NCBI GenBank assembly: GCA_002415855.1
Contig: DIAS01000136.1
Span: 1 to 51,201 of the forward strand
Length of the DNA: 51,201 nt
Source of the DNA: Bacteroidales bacterium UBA5072
GTDB taxonomy: Bacteria; Bacteroidota; Bacteroidia; Bacteroidales; UBA10428
Direction of reading: 5' to 3'
Shown here: piece after piece, positions 32,480 through 40,711 of the stretch
Layout: each line of letters opens with the position of its first letter
How positions within the stretch are numbered: the first letter of the stretch is position 1
Made by a program: the position numbers and the translations under genes
The notes under the pieces: model-generated
What the model was told of the DNA's origin: nothing
Database searches by the model: none
Seen by the model: only the letters and a program-made list of their open reading frames with translations

Positions 32480-33946
32480 ATGGACCAAAGCCTGTTTTTA
32501 TACAATACGCTTACCCGTGCAAAAGAGAAGTTTGTACCCTTAAATCCTCCGAATGTAGGACTTTATGTATGTGGTCCTACAGTATACGGTGATCCCCATT
32601 TAGGGCATGCACGTCCTGCGGTTACCTTTGACATACTGTTCCGTTTACTGAAACATCTGGGATATAAGGTCAGGTATGTCCGCAACATCACGGATGTTGG
32701 TCACCTCGAGGATGAATTTGCCGGGGAAGGAGAAGACAGAATTCTGAAGAAAGCCAGACTGGAGCAGCTTGAGCCTATGGAGGTTGTACAATATTATACC
32801 AACAGGTATCATTTTTTCATGGACAAGCTGAATGTGCTTCCTCCTAGTATTGAGCCCCATGCTTCGGGACATATCATTGAACAGCAACAGCTGATCAGGA
32901 AAATCATCGGCGATGGTTTTGCTTATGAAGTCAACGGTTCGGTATATTTCGACCTGAAAAAATACAACGACACATTCGGTTATGGGGTGCTCTCAGGCAG
33001 GGATATCGGGGATATGCTCAGCAATACCCGCGACCTGGAGGGGCAGGATGAGAAAAAATACCCGCTTGATTTTGCCTTATGGAAGAAAGCGGATCCCACA
33101 CATATCATGCACTGGCCCTCTGAATGGAGCGAGGGCTTTCCCGGATGGCACCTGGAGTGCTCTGCCATGGGTATGAAATACCTGGGGGAGCAATATGATA
33201 TACACGGAGGCGGAATGGATCTGATCTTTCCGCATCATGAATGCGAACTGGCCCAATCTACTGTATCAACAGGCAAACCACATGTCCGTTACTGGTTGCA
33301 CAACAACATGATTACACTTAACGGGCAGAAGATGAGCAAATCAAAGAACAACTTCATCACCCTCGAGGAAATGTTTGCCGGCGGACATGCTTTGCTGGAG
33401 AAAGCTTTTTCGCCGATGACCATCCGGTTCTATATGCTTCAGGCGCATTATTCAAGTCCCGTGGATTTTTCCAACGAAGCCCTGAAAGCTGCTGAGCAGG
33501 GGTTAAGCAGACTCATGAAAGGGATGTTCAGGCTTGCTTTAATTACCCCGGGTGAAAAGACAACCGTTGATATCGAGAAAATCCTGTCAAAAGCAGAGGA
33601 AGCCATGAATGATGATCTCAATACGCCAGTACTGCTGAGTCATCTTTTTGACGGCGTAAGGATCATCAATTTGATTGATGAGGGGAAAGAATCAATCCAA
33701 AAAGAGGCGCTTGATAAGTTCCGGGATTTTATGCGTGTTTATGTTTTTGAGATCCTGGGTCTTCGGGATGAAAACGAGGAAAAATTAGAATTACTGAAAG
33801 TCCCGATGGAAATGATTCTGCATTGGAGAAAAGAAGTTAAGGCAAGAAAGGACTTTGGGTTATCGGACGAAATCAGGAATAAGCTGATTTCCTGCGGGAT
33901 AACGATAAAAGATACAAAGAACGGCGCAATCTGGGAAATGGAGTGA
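32480..33946 (+). CDS. cysS: Cysteinyl-tRNA synthetase
   Basis: A 488-residue class I synthetase. It has the zinc ligand C31 in YVCGPTVYG, the HIGH-type H40-L-G-H43, C227 and the PHHECE motif for zinc, and K284-M-S-K-S288. Length and order are normal. Transcribed from its own promoter, divergent from the GH3 gene, with ispG following after 68 nt. Confidence 0.97.
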   Translation: MDQSLFLYNTLTRAKEKFVPLNPPNVGLYVCGPTVYGDPHLGHARPAVTFDILFRLLKHLGYKVRYVRNITDVGHLEDEFAGEGEDRILKKARLEQLEPMEVVQYYTNRYHFFMDKLNVLPPSIEPHASGHIIEQQQLIRKIIGDGFAYEVNGSVYFDLKKYNDTFGYGVLSGRDIGDMLSNTRDLEGQDEKKYPLDFALWKKADPTHIMHWPSEWSEGFPGWHLECSAMGMKYLGEQYDIHGGGMDLIFPHHECELAQSTVSTGKPHVRYWLHNNMITLNGQKMSKSKNNFITLEEMFAGGHALLEKAFSPMTIRFYMLQAHYSSPVDFSNEALKAAEQGLSRLMKGMFRLALITPGEKTTVDIEKILSKAEEAMNDDLNTPVLLSHLFDGVRIINLIDEGKESIQKEALDKFRDFMRVYVFEILGLRDENEEKLELLKVPMEMILHWRKEVKARKDFGLSDEIRNKLISCGITIKDTKNGAIWEME

Positions 33947-33999
33947 AGATCAGAAGCAGCTACCTGATACAGAAGGAATCAATTTTAGTAGAAGGGATT

Positions 34000-34007
34000 T
34001 AGTTTTG
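34000..34007 (+). promoter_or_regulatory. Putative -7 box very close to the ispG start
   Basis: TAGTTTTG, a perfect TAnnTTTG, ending 7 nt before the ATG at 34015. If used, the mRNA would be nearly leaderless, or translation would begin further in. Confidence 0.3.
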
Positions 34008-34014
34008 GTGTAAA

Positions 34015-35664
34015 ATGAATCAGGCCTTGGGAGCGAAATATGATAACAATTCAGCATCAGGTATTTTGGGACACTATTTGCGGAGGACCACGGTAGGTGT
34101 CGACATTGGCGGTATTCCGGTTGGCAGCGACTATCCGATCAGGATTCAATCAATGACCAACACCCTTCCCGGTGATGTTAGGGGCAGTGTGTCACAGACC
34201 ATTCGGATCATCAAGGCGGGTGCAGATTATGTGAGATTCACAGTCCCCTCGGTAAGCGATGTTTCCAGCATTGCGGCCATAAGGCAGGCTTTGCGCAATC
34301 GGGGATATGCCACACCCATCATAGCGGATGTGCATTTCAATGCAGAGGTGGCGCTACAGGTTGCAAACCATGTTGACAAGGTCAGGATAAACCCCGGGAA
34401 TTTTACCAACCTTGGAAAACTCATTCCGCTGCTTGAAATATGCCGCAACCGGGGCGTTGCCCTGCGCATTGGTGTGAACCACGGTTCCTTATCGGAACGC
34501 ATCATGAACCTCTACGGTGATACACCGAAAGGTATGGCGGAATCAGCCATGGAGTTCTTACGAATCTGTCAGAAAGAGAGCTTTGATCAGGTGGTGGTTT
34601 CCATGAAAGCCAGCAATGTAAGGGTAATGGTACAATCCACACGGCTGGTAGTTAAAATGATGCGGGAGGAAGGGATGAAGTTTCCTTTACATTTGGGTGT
34701 TACAGAAGCCGGGGAAGGAGAAGACGGCCGGATCAAATCAGCCTGCGGAATAGGCACTTTGCTGGCAGACGGATTTGGTGATACCATCCGGGTTTCTCTT
34801 ACCGAGGAACCTGAGGCGGAAATACCGGTTGCCAGAAAGCTGATTGATCACATTCAGTCCCTTTCACACCATTCATCCCTGCCCAGGATCTCTTCATCTC
34901 CTTCATGGGATGGAATTTCATACGACCGCCGGATATCAAGGACCATTGGAACAATCGGTGGAAATCATCCTCCGGTTGTGATTGGTTCAGATACCCTCAG
35001 CGCCAGGGCCAAACTGGTGGAAGGCAACTTCACCGGTATGACTGGCAACTTTGTAGAGGCACTGCAGGATGACCAAAACGCCGTTCTTGTTTACCGGTTG
35101 ACCAATGAAAACATGCAGGCCGAACTCCGCTGGCTGCGCTTTTTTCTGGATGAAAATCAGTGTACTGTTCCTGTAATTCTCAGACTTCATCAAAAAGAGC
35201 ACGACCCGGAGAATTTTATGCTAAAATGTGCTGCCAGTCTGGGGGGCGCATTTATAGACGGGTTTGGGAACGGGATCTGGTTGACAAACGAATACCCTTT
35301 AGCGGAAGGCCTGGTAAATTCCACAGCTTTCGGGATACTTCAGGCATGCCGCGCCAGGATGACCCGCACGGAGTACATTTCCTGTCCTTCTTGTGGCAGG
35401 ACGCATTTTAATCTGATGGATGCCCTTGCCCGGATCAAATCGGCCACATCGCATCTGAAAGGATTGAAGATAGGGGTGATGGGTTGTATTGTCAATGGTC
35501 CCGGTGAAATGGCCGATGCAGATTATGGCTATGTAGGAGCAGGGAAAGGCAAGATCACGCTTTACAAATCAAAGGAGGTGATCAAGCGGGGAGTACCTGA
35601 GGACAAAGCAGTAGAAGAGCTTATTAACCTGATTAAAGAGAACGGGGACTGGGTGGAGCCTTAA
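34015..35664 (+). CDS. ispG: 4-hydroxy-3-methylbut-2-enyl-diphosphate synthase, long form
   Basis: A 549-residue MEP-pathway enzyme that converts MEcPP to HMBPP. The TIM barrel starts with VGVDIGGIPVGSDYPIRIQSMTNT and includes IADVHFNAEVAL, VDKVRINPGN and LHLGVTEAGEGEDG. An extra domain of about 170 residues follows (about 285-450), then the 4Fe-4S domain with C457, C460 and C491 and the catalytic E498 in NGPGEMADAD. The extra domain marks the three-domain form found in Bacteroidota, Chlamydiae and plants, longer than the about 370-residue E. coli form. The stop overlaps the convergent downstream gene by 4 nt. Confidence 0.96.
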   Translation: MNQALGAKYDNNSASGILGHYLRRTTVGVDIGGIPVGSDYPIRIQSMTNTLPGDVRGSVSQTIRIIKAGADYVRFTVPSVSDVSSIAAIRQALRNRGYATPIIADVHFNAEVALQVANHVDKVRINPGNFTNLGKLIPLLEICRNRGVALRIGVNHGSLSERIMNLYGDTPKGMAESAMEFLRICQKESFDQVVVSMKASNVRVMVQSTRLVVKMMREEGMKFPLHLGVTEAGEGEDGRIKSACGIGTLLADGFGDTIRVSLTEEPEAEIPVARKLIDHIQSLSHHSSLPRISSSPSWDGISYDRRISRTIGTIGGNHPPVVIGSDTLSARAKLVEGNFTGMTGNFVEALQDDQNAVLVYRLTNENMQAELRWLRFFLDENQCTVPVILRLHQKEHDPENFMLKCAASLGGAFIDGFGNGIWLTNEYPLAEGLVNSTAFGILQACRARMTRTEYISCPSCGRTHFNLMDALARIKSATSHLKGLKIGVMGCIVNGPGEMADADYGYVGAGKGKITLYKSKEVIKRGVPEDKAVEELINLIKENGDWVEP

Positions 35665-36134
35665 AAACTTATCGATTCGATATTCTTCACCTCAATGACA
35701 ATATCTGCTTTCTGCTCCGTAAGCGGATTGATGATCTGTACATGAATCTCGTTGTAATGGTCGGAAGGAGCGAAGCATGACATGACCAGTTCGGCATCAT
35801 CAAGCTGGACCTCAACACCATTCTTCTTAATAACGGTAATCATCCCCTTTTGATTACCGACAGAAGCGGCTGGTGAGGCCGTAAAACCGTATAACAGCAG
35901 TTTGCTGATGTCTTTGTAGTCACTGATCTCAGTTGGGCTGCCGTTGTATTTGCCCTTCAGAATGGTAAAAGTGGCAGCATACCGGTTTGATTCACACTGC
36001 AGTTTACCAAAATGATGAGCATCAATGGTTTTTCCGTCTTTCAGCCGGATGGATGCCCTAACCACGGGCGCCTGACTGAAAGCTGCAACGAAAGAAACAG
36101 CCAGCAGGCATATTGAAATTGCCAAAGTTTTCAT
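35661..36134 (-). CDS. Exported protein of unknown function
   Basis: A 157-residue protein with a signal peptide (about 1-20, ending AAFSQA). The mature part is a small mixed alpha/beta protein with VRASIRLKDGKTIDAHHFG and a C-terminal KADIVIEVKNIESISF. No family recognised. Its stop (TAA on the minus strand) shares bases with the ispG stop. The ATG at 36134 was chosen for the signal peptide. It may share a transcript with the HAD gene upstream (95 nt gap). Confidence 0.7.
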   Translation of the reverse strand: MKTLAISICLLAVSFVAAFSQAPVVRASIRLKDGKTIDAHHFGKLQCESNRYAATFTILKGKYNGSPTEISDYKDISKLLLYGFTASPAASVGNQKGMITVIKKNGVEVQLDDAELVMSCFAPSDHYNEIHVQIINPLTEQKADIVIEVKNIESISF

Positions 36135-36229
36135 AGTAGCGGAAAAGTATTGCATATACTGTAATTAACTGGGAAAAGGATGAAATATTTTGTGTGATTT
36201 GTGATTTATCGAAAGACCCTTCTCCTGTA

Positions 36230-36871
36230 CTATCGAAATACATTTACAAGTGTTAACGGTGCTTTCAGGTGAACAGTCCGGAATCCAAGTTGTCGGGCCG
36301 CTTCGATGTTTTCGATAAAGTCATCAATAAAAAGGGTTTCCTGCGGATCAATTCCAGTATCGCTCAAAACATAGCGGAAAATATCCTCATTGGGTTTGCG
36401 AAGGCCAAGTTTATGAGAGAAATAGGTCTTTTCGAAGAAATGAGTATATCCGTAACATCCATAGGTCTTTTGCAGCAATCCAAAATAATAGGGAACGTGA
36501 ATGGCATTGGTATTGCTTAAAAGAAATGTGCGGTAATGCTTGCAAACCCTTTCAAGGAGGTTCCACCGTTCCTCCGGAAGGTCTCCCAGCATGGCATTCC
36601 AGGCATTGTCAATCTCCTGGTCCGACAGTGGTAAATCAGTCAACTGTCTGATCTTGTTCCGGAACTCCTTCGGGGATATTTTCCCGGTTTCAAAACGCAG
36701 GAACAAATCATTGTGTTTACTGTGAGGGAAAGAATCATCAAAGATTTTCAGACCAAGCTGTTGAAAGGCCTTTTTGGTGGCATCAAGATGAAGGTCAGTA
36801 ATAACCCCGCCCCAGTCGAAAATTATGTTCTTAATTTCAGATTTTCCGTTGTAAATTGCAACCGGGATCAT
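36230..36871 (-). CDS. HAD-superfamily phosphatase (subfamily IA, YihX-like)
   Basis: A 213-residue hydrolase. Motif I is IIFDWGGVITDL (nucleophile D19; glycine replaces the second Asp, as in the YihX group). Motif II is FLLSNTNAIH, motif III has the lysine in KLGLRKPNEDIF and motif IV is LFIDDFIENIEAA. It probably removes phosphate from a small sugar or nucleotide phosphate. The substrate is unknown. It is divergent from mtnA. Confidence 0.88.
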   Translation of the reverse strand: MIPVAIYNGKSEIKNIIFDWGGVITDLHLDATKKAFQQLGLKIFDDSFPHSKHNDLFLRFETGKISPKEFRNKIRQLTDLPLSDQEIDNAWNAMLGDLPEERWNLLERVCKHYRTFLLSNTNAIHVPYYFGLLQKTYGCYGYTHFFEKTYFSHKLGLRKPNEDIFRYVLSDTGIDPQETLFIDDFIENIEAARQLGFRTVHLKAPLTLVNVFR

Positions 36872-36913
36872 TACTTTTAATTTTTATACAAAAAAAGCAC
36901 ATTCGGTTCAATT

Positions 36914-38035
36914 ATGAAAGTAAAGGGCTGTCATTTTGAGACCATCTGGATCAACCCGGATAATCCGGCCATTGTGCAGATTATCGACCAGCGGTCCCTG
37001 CCTTTTAATTTCCGGATTGAAGATATTTGTTCTTCCGAGGAGATGTACGTTGCCATCCGCGACATGCACCTCCGGGGTGCCCCTTTGATCGGAGCAGCCG
37101 GTGCTCTGGGGATGTACCTGGCGTTGCTGGAATTTAAGGGCAATAAGGTTCCGCTGGAGTATGTCGCCAGCAAAGCCACATATCTGAAATCATCAAGACC
37201 AACCGCAGTCAATTTATCATGGGCAGTGGAGAGGGAGGAACGGGAGATAAAGGAGACAGGAAGCGGGGGAGAAAGGTCAAAGCAGGAAGTGGTTGAAGTG
37301 GCAAGACGTGTTGCATTGGAGATTATTGATGAGGAACGGACAAACTGTCTGAAAATTGGTCAGCATGGGGTGAAACTCATTGAAGAGCTGAGCCGCAGGA
37401 AGCATAATGAAACGATCAATATTCTCACCCATTGTAATGCCGGATGGCTGGCCTGTATTGATTACGGTACAGCTACTGCCCCCATTTACCTGGCTCATGA
37501 AAAAGGTATCAGGGTCCATGTGTGGGTGGATGAGACACGTCCCAGAAACCAGGGCGCCAGGCTAACGGCATGGGAGCTGCAACAGCATGGTGTTCCCTGT
37601 ACAGTGATTGCCGATAACACCGGTGGATACCTGATGCAGCAGGGCCATGTGGATCTGGTGATCGTCGGGAGTGACCGGGCCTCCGCCCATGGCGACATTG
37701 TTAATAAAGTAGGAACCTATCTGAAAGCCCTGGCAGCTCAAGATAACAATATCCCTTTTTACGCTGCTTTGCCTTCTTCGACAATCGACTGGCTGCTCAG
37801 CGAAGGGGCAATGGATACACCTGTTGAATTGCGGGATGGAGATGAGCTACGTATCATGGAGGGTATGAACAACGGCAGGATCACTGATGTGGAAATCATT
37901 CCGGCTGGTATACCCGTTTTAAATTACGGCTTTGATATAACACCGGCAAGGCTGGTGACCGGAATAATTACCGAAAGAGGAATTACACCTGCCAACAAAA
38001 AAGGTATATTTACATTGTTTCCTGAAAAAACTTAA
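36914..38035 (+). CDS. mtnA: Methylthioribose-1-phosphate isomerase
   Basis: A 373-residue enzyme of methionine salvage converting methylthioribose 1-phosphate to methylthioribulose 1-phosphate. It has the substrate loop RGAPLIGAAGA (54-64), the proposed catalytic C174 (LTHCNAGWLA) and D254 (VGSDRASAHGDIVNKVGTY). The C-terminus has the ALPSSTIDW motif. It is 13 nt upstream of mtnP and clearly forms an operon with it. Later pathway steps are not encoded in the window. Confidence 0.95.
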   Translation: MKVKGCHFETIWINPDNPAIVQIIDQRSLPFNFRIEDICSSEEMYVAIRDMHLRGAPLIGAAGALGMYLALLEFKGNKVPLEYVASKATYLKSSRPTAVNLSWAVEREEREIKETGSGGERSKQEVVEVARRVALEIIDEERTNCLKIGQHGVKLIEELSRRKHNETINILTHCNAGWLACIDYGTATAPIYLAHEKGIRVHVWVDETRPRNQGARLTAWELQQHGVPCTVIADNTGGYLMQQGHVDLVIVGSDRASAHGDIVNKVGTYLKALAAQDNNIPFYAALPSSTIDWLLSEGAMDTPVELRDGDELRIMEGMNNGRITDVEIIPAGIPVLNYGFDITPARLVTGIITERGITPANKKGIFTLFPEKT

Positions 38036-38048
38036 ACCCTGTTTTATA

Positions 38049-38798
38049 ATGAGAATAGCGATAATTGGAGGAACGGGACATGCCATGCCGGATTACCTGA
38101 CAAATGTCAGGGAGATACCCGTCGAAACCCCCTTTGGCAATCCTGCCCCGGTAATCTATTGCGGTCAGTACGATGGACTGGAGATTTACCACCTGGCCAG
38201 AAATGGCAAGAATCATGAATTGCCGCCGACAAAGATCAATTACAGGGCCAATATGTATGCCCTCCGGCAACTCGGGTGCGGTTTTGTAATGTCTACCGGT
38301 ACCTGTGGCAGCCTGCAGGAGGAAATTTGTCCCGGAGAGGTGATCATCTTTGACCAGTTCATTGATATGACCAAACATCCTGTTACCGGTATTCTTGAAG
38401 AGTTGAATCCACGTGAAAGCAATTTTGTTTCACTTGCAGAGCCGTTTTCTGAGGAATTGCGAGACCATTTGATTGAATCGGCCATAGTACAAGGGATTAC
38501 CGTCCATACCAAGGGTATCGCCATTTCCATTGACGGACAACGTTCTTCATCCCGTGCTGAATCCAATTTGTATCGCAGCTGGAAGGCCGATGTCATCAAC
38601 ATGACCACGGCTCCGGAAGTTATCCTGGCCAAGGAACTCGGGATGGCCTATGCAGCCCTGTCTCTCTGCATCGGCTACGATTCCTGGAGGATCTGTGATA
38701 TGCCTCCCGATCCGGCGGAGAAGATGGCCTTGGTTACAGAAAGCCACGACAAGATCATCAGGTTGCTGACATATGCCATAAAAAAAATCCAGGACTAG
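38049..38798 (+). CDS. mtnP: S-methyl-5'-thioadenosine phosphorylase
   Basis: A 249-residue family 2 nucleoside phosphorylase. It has IGGTGHAMPDYL at the N-terminus, NYRANMYALRQLG, MSTGTCGSLQ, an SSSRAES motif near 166-172 (usually RFSTRAES), N184-M185 (INMTTAPEVILAKELG) and YDSW (210-213). The D211 position and the mtnA neighbour favour methylthioadenosine over inosine/guanosine. MTA phosphorolysis yields adenine and the MtnA substrate, so the pair runs consecutive steps. Confidence 0.9.
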   Translation: MRIAIIGGTGHAMPDYLTNVREIPVETPFGNPAPVIYCGQYDGLEIYHLARNGKNHELPPTKINYRANMYALRQLGCGFVMSTGTCGSLQEEICPGEVIIFDQFIDMTKHPVTGILEELNPRESNFVSLAEPFSEELRDHLIESAIVQGITVHTKGIAISIDGQRSSSRAESNLYRSWKADVINMTTAPEVILAKELGMAYAALSLCIGYDSWRICDMPPDPAEKMALVTESHDKIIRLLTYAIKKIQD

Positions 38799-38832
38799 AG
38801 ATTTAAGATTCAAGATTGAAGATGCGATGTAC

Positions 38833-38864
38833 TTTGCATAATTTGAAACAATTCGTTATTATTG
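38833..38864 (+). promoter_or_regulatory. Putative tRNA promoter
   Basis: TTTG (38833-38836), 20-nt spacer, TATTATTG (38857-38864; 7 of 8 positions). The tRNA starts about 48 nt later. Just upstream is a short run of AGATT-type direct repeats (38799-38823). Confidence 0.4.
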
Positions 38865-38911
38865 CACCCCAGATTTTGAAATTTCTTCACACCCACACAC
38901 ACACCCTAGTC

Positions 38912-38985
38912 GGTCCCATAGCTCAGCTGGTTAGAGCACCTGACTCATAATCAGGGAGTCCCTGGTTCGAACCCAGGTGGGACCA
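38912..38985 (+). tRNA. tRNA with anticodon CAT (Met elongator, or Ile2)
   Basis: A full 74-nt cloverleaf. The 7-bp acceptor stem GGTCCCA/TGGGACC is perfect, the D-arm stem is GCTC/GAGC, the anticodon stem is CCTGA/TCAGG with loop CTCATAA (anticodon 38946-38948), and the T-arm is CCTGG/CCAGG with TTCGAAC. The G1-C72 pair excludes an initiator tRNA. CAT is also used by tRNA-Ile2 after lysidine modification, and the sequence alone does not separate this from Met elongator. CCA is not encoded after the discriminator A. Confidence 0.95.
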
Positions 38986-38987
38986 CA

Positions 38988-39037
38988 GCAGAATGAAAAC
39001 CTCCTTTGGCTGCAACAAGGAGGTTTTTTTATTCTGC
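38988..39037 (+). terminator. Strong rho-independent terminator after the tRNA
   Basis: AAAACCTCCTT (38996-39006) pairs perfectly with 39017-39027 over a 10-nt loop, followed by more T residues. An outer GCAGAAT/ATTCTGC pair extends the structure. It starts 3 nt after the tRNA. Confidence 0.85.
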
Positions 39038-39085
39038 ATAAACTACTTACATTTATGGCAGACTATAATAACCAACCTGTCAGCA

Positions 39086-40711
39086 ATGATTTATGATTAT
39101 ATCGTTATAGGGTCAGGATTCGGGGGCAGTGTGGCCAGCCTCCGGCTGGTAGAGAAAGGATATAAGGTACTTACACTGGAGCAGGGTAAACGCTTTAATC
39201 CTGCTGATTTTCCAAAAACAAACTGGAATTTGCCAAAATACCTGTGGTTACCAGCCTTAAGATTTTTCGGTTTCCAGCGGCTTTCCTTTTTCAGAACAGC
39301 CAGCATCCTGAGTGGTACCGGTGTCGGCGGGGGCAGTCTGGTATATGCCAACACATTGTATACCCCGCCGGATGAATTTTTCTGCAATGAAAACTGGTCC
39401 CGGTTCGGGAATTGGAAGGCAATTCTTGATCCTTTTTATAAAAAGGCTTCTTTCATGCTGGGAAGGCAGAAATATGGAAAGCTGAATGCTGAAGATCTGA
39501 TCCTTGAGGAAGTTTCCAAAGATCTGAATGCCAATGGTACCTTTGATTCCGTGCATGTCGGTGTAAACCTGAATGATACAGGAACTGAATCGGATCCCTA
39601 TTTCAACGGATATGGTCCTCTCCGCAAAGGTTGTGTTGAATGCGCGGGATGTATGGTGGGATGCAGGGAAAATGCCAAAAACAGCCTGGACAGGAATTAT
39701 TTATGGTTTGCAGAAAAAATGGGTTTGGACCTTCTGCCGGAAACCAGGGCAGAGAAAATATCCTACACGGAGAATCTGTACCAAGTTGAGACCAGATGTG
39801 TCACATCAGTGTTCCCCTCCAGAAAGGTCTTTCTTGCCAAAGGTATTATCGTGGCGGCAGGAACTCTGGGAACACTTGAATTGCTGCTAAAGCAGAAGTT
39901 CAGGTATAGGACACTGCCGGGCTTATCTGACAAGCTGGGATATGAACTGCGGACGAATGCAGAAACCCTTTGTGCTGTATCGGGGGCATCCGTAAAGTTA
40001 AATAACGGACTGGCCATCACTTCAGTTTTCAGTCCCGATCCATTTACGCACGTCGAAATTGTAAAGTATCCCGACAAATCAAATGTAATGAAATGGTTCT
40101 TTGGCCTGTCGGCGAAAGGGGCAAAGACTCCATTGGGCAGATCATGGAATATGGCTGTAAAAATGGCCGGCCATCCTAAACTTTTTTTAAAAACCCTTTT
40201 CGATTTCAGGTGGTCTTCGAATATGGTAATTTTTCTGGTTATGCAAACCGTGGACAATGCGATGAAAATGGTATGGAAAAGGACGCTGTGGGGCGGCAGG
40301 ATCAGAATTGACAATGGGGGACAGAAAAGAGTACCGGCCTATATTCCGGTCGGACAGGATGTTATGGAGCGGTATGCAAAAAAAATACAGGGTATTCCGC
40401 AAAACATCCTGCTGGAAGTATTCTTTGACAGGCCAACAACAGCGCATATTCTGGGAGGCTGTCCCATGTCAGATTCCCCGGAAACCGGTATGGTGGATAG
40501 ATACCTGAAAGTCCATGGGTATCCCGATTTTTTTATAACCGACGGATCTGTTATACAAGGCAATATTGGCGTTAATCCCAGCCTGTCCATCACTGCTATG
40601 GCGGAATATGCCATGAGTGGGATTTCAGAAAAACCGGGTAGTCAGATGAAGGACCTTTCCAAACAACTAAAATATCTTGAAAGAGAATGGAAAAAGAAGA
40701 TATCCAATTGA
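39086..40711 (+). CDS. GMC-type FAD-dependent oxidoreductase (cholesterol oxidase-like)
   Basis: A 541-residue flavoenzyme. The FAD-binding GSGFGGS is at 9-15, the GTGVGGGSLVYANT loop follows at about 78-90, and the C-terminus has TAHILGGCPM and GNIGVNPSLSITAMAE with the active-site His and Asn. It also has C183-X2-C186-X2-C189-X3-C193 (GCVECAGCMVGCRENAKN), a ferredoxin-like cysteine spacing known in this GMC branch. It likely oxidises an alcohol to an aldehyde or ketone. The ATG at 39086 begins with the FAD motif. The longer frame would start inside the tRNA terminator. It overlaps the aldehyde dehydrogenase gene by 25 nt. Confidence 0.9.
   Translation: MIYDYIVIGSGFGGSVASLRLVEKGYKVLTLEQGKRFNPADFPKTNWNLPKYLWLPALRFFGFQRLSFFRTASILSGTGVGGGSLVYANTLYTPPDEFFCNENWSRFGNWKAILDPFYKKASFMLGRQKYGKLNAEDLILEEVSKDLNANGTFDSVHVGVNLNDTGTESDPYFNGYGPLRKGCVECAGCMVGCRENAKNSLDRNYLWFAEKMGLDLLPETRAEKISYTENLYQVETRCVTSVFPSRKVFLAKGIIVAAGTLGTLELLLKQKFRYRTLPGLSDKLGYELRTNAETLCAVSGASVKLNNGLAITSVFSPDPFTHVEIVKYPDKSNVMKWFFGLSAKGAKTPLGRSWNMAVKMAGHPKLFLKTLFDFRWSSNMVIFLVMQTVDNAMKMVWKRTLWGGRIRIDNGGQKRVPAYIPVGQDVMERYAKKIQGIPQNILLEVFFDRPTTAHILGGCPMSDSPETGMVDRYLKVHGYPDFFITDGSVIQGNIGVNPSLSITAMAEYAMSGISEKPGSQMKDLSKQLKYLEREWKKKISN

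Noticed and set aside
38888..38908. CA-rich tract (ACACCCACACACACACCC) before the tRNA as a repeat element
   Set aside because: Too short and imperfect to be more than a simple-sequence run; no regular spacer structure that would suggest CRISPR.
38993..39085. An upstream extension of the GMC oxidase
   Set aside because: This start lies inside the tRNA terminator hairpin and adds 31 residues before the FAD motif; the ATG at 39086 fits the family.
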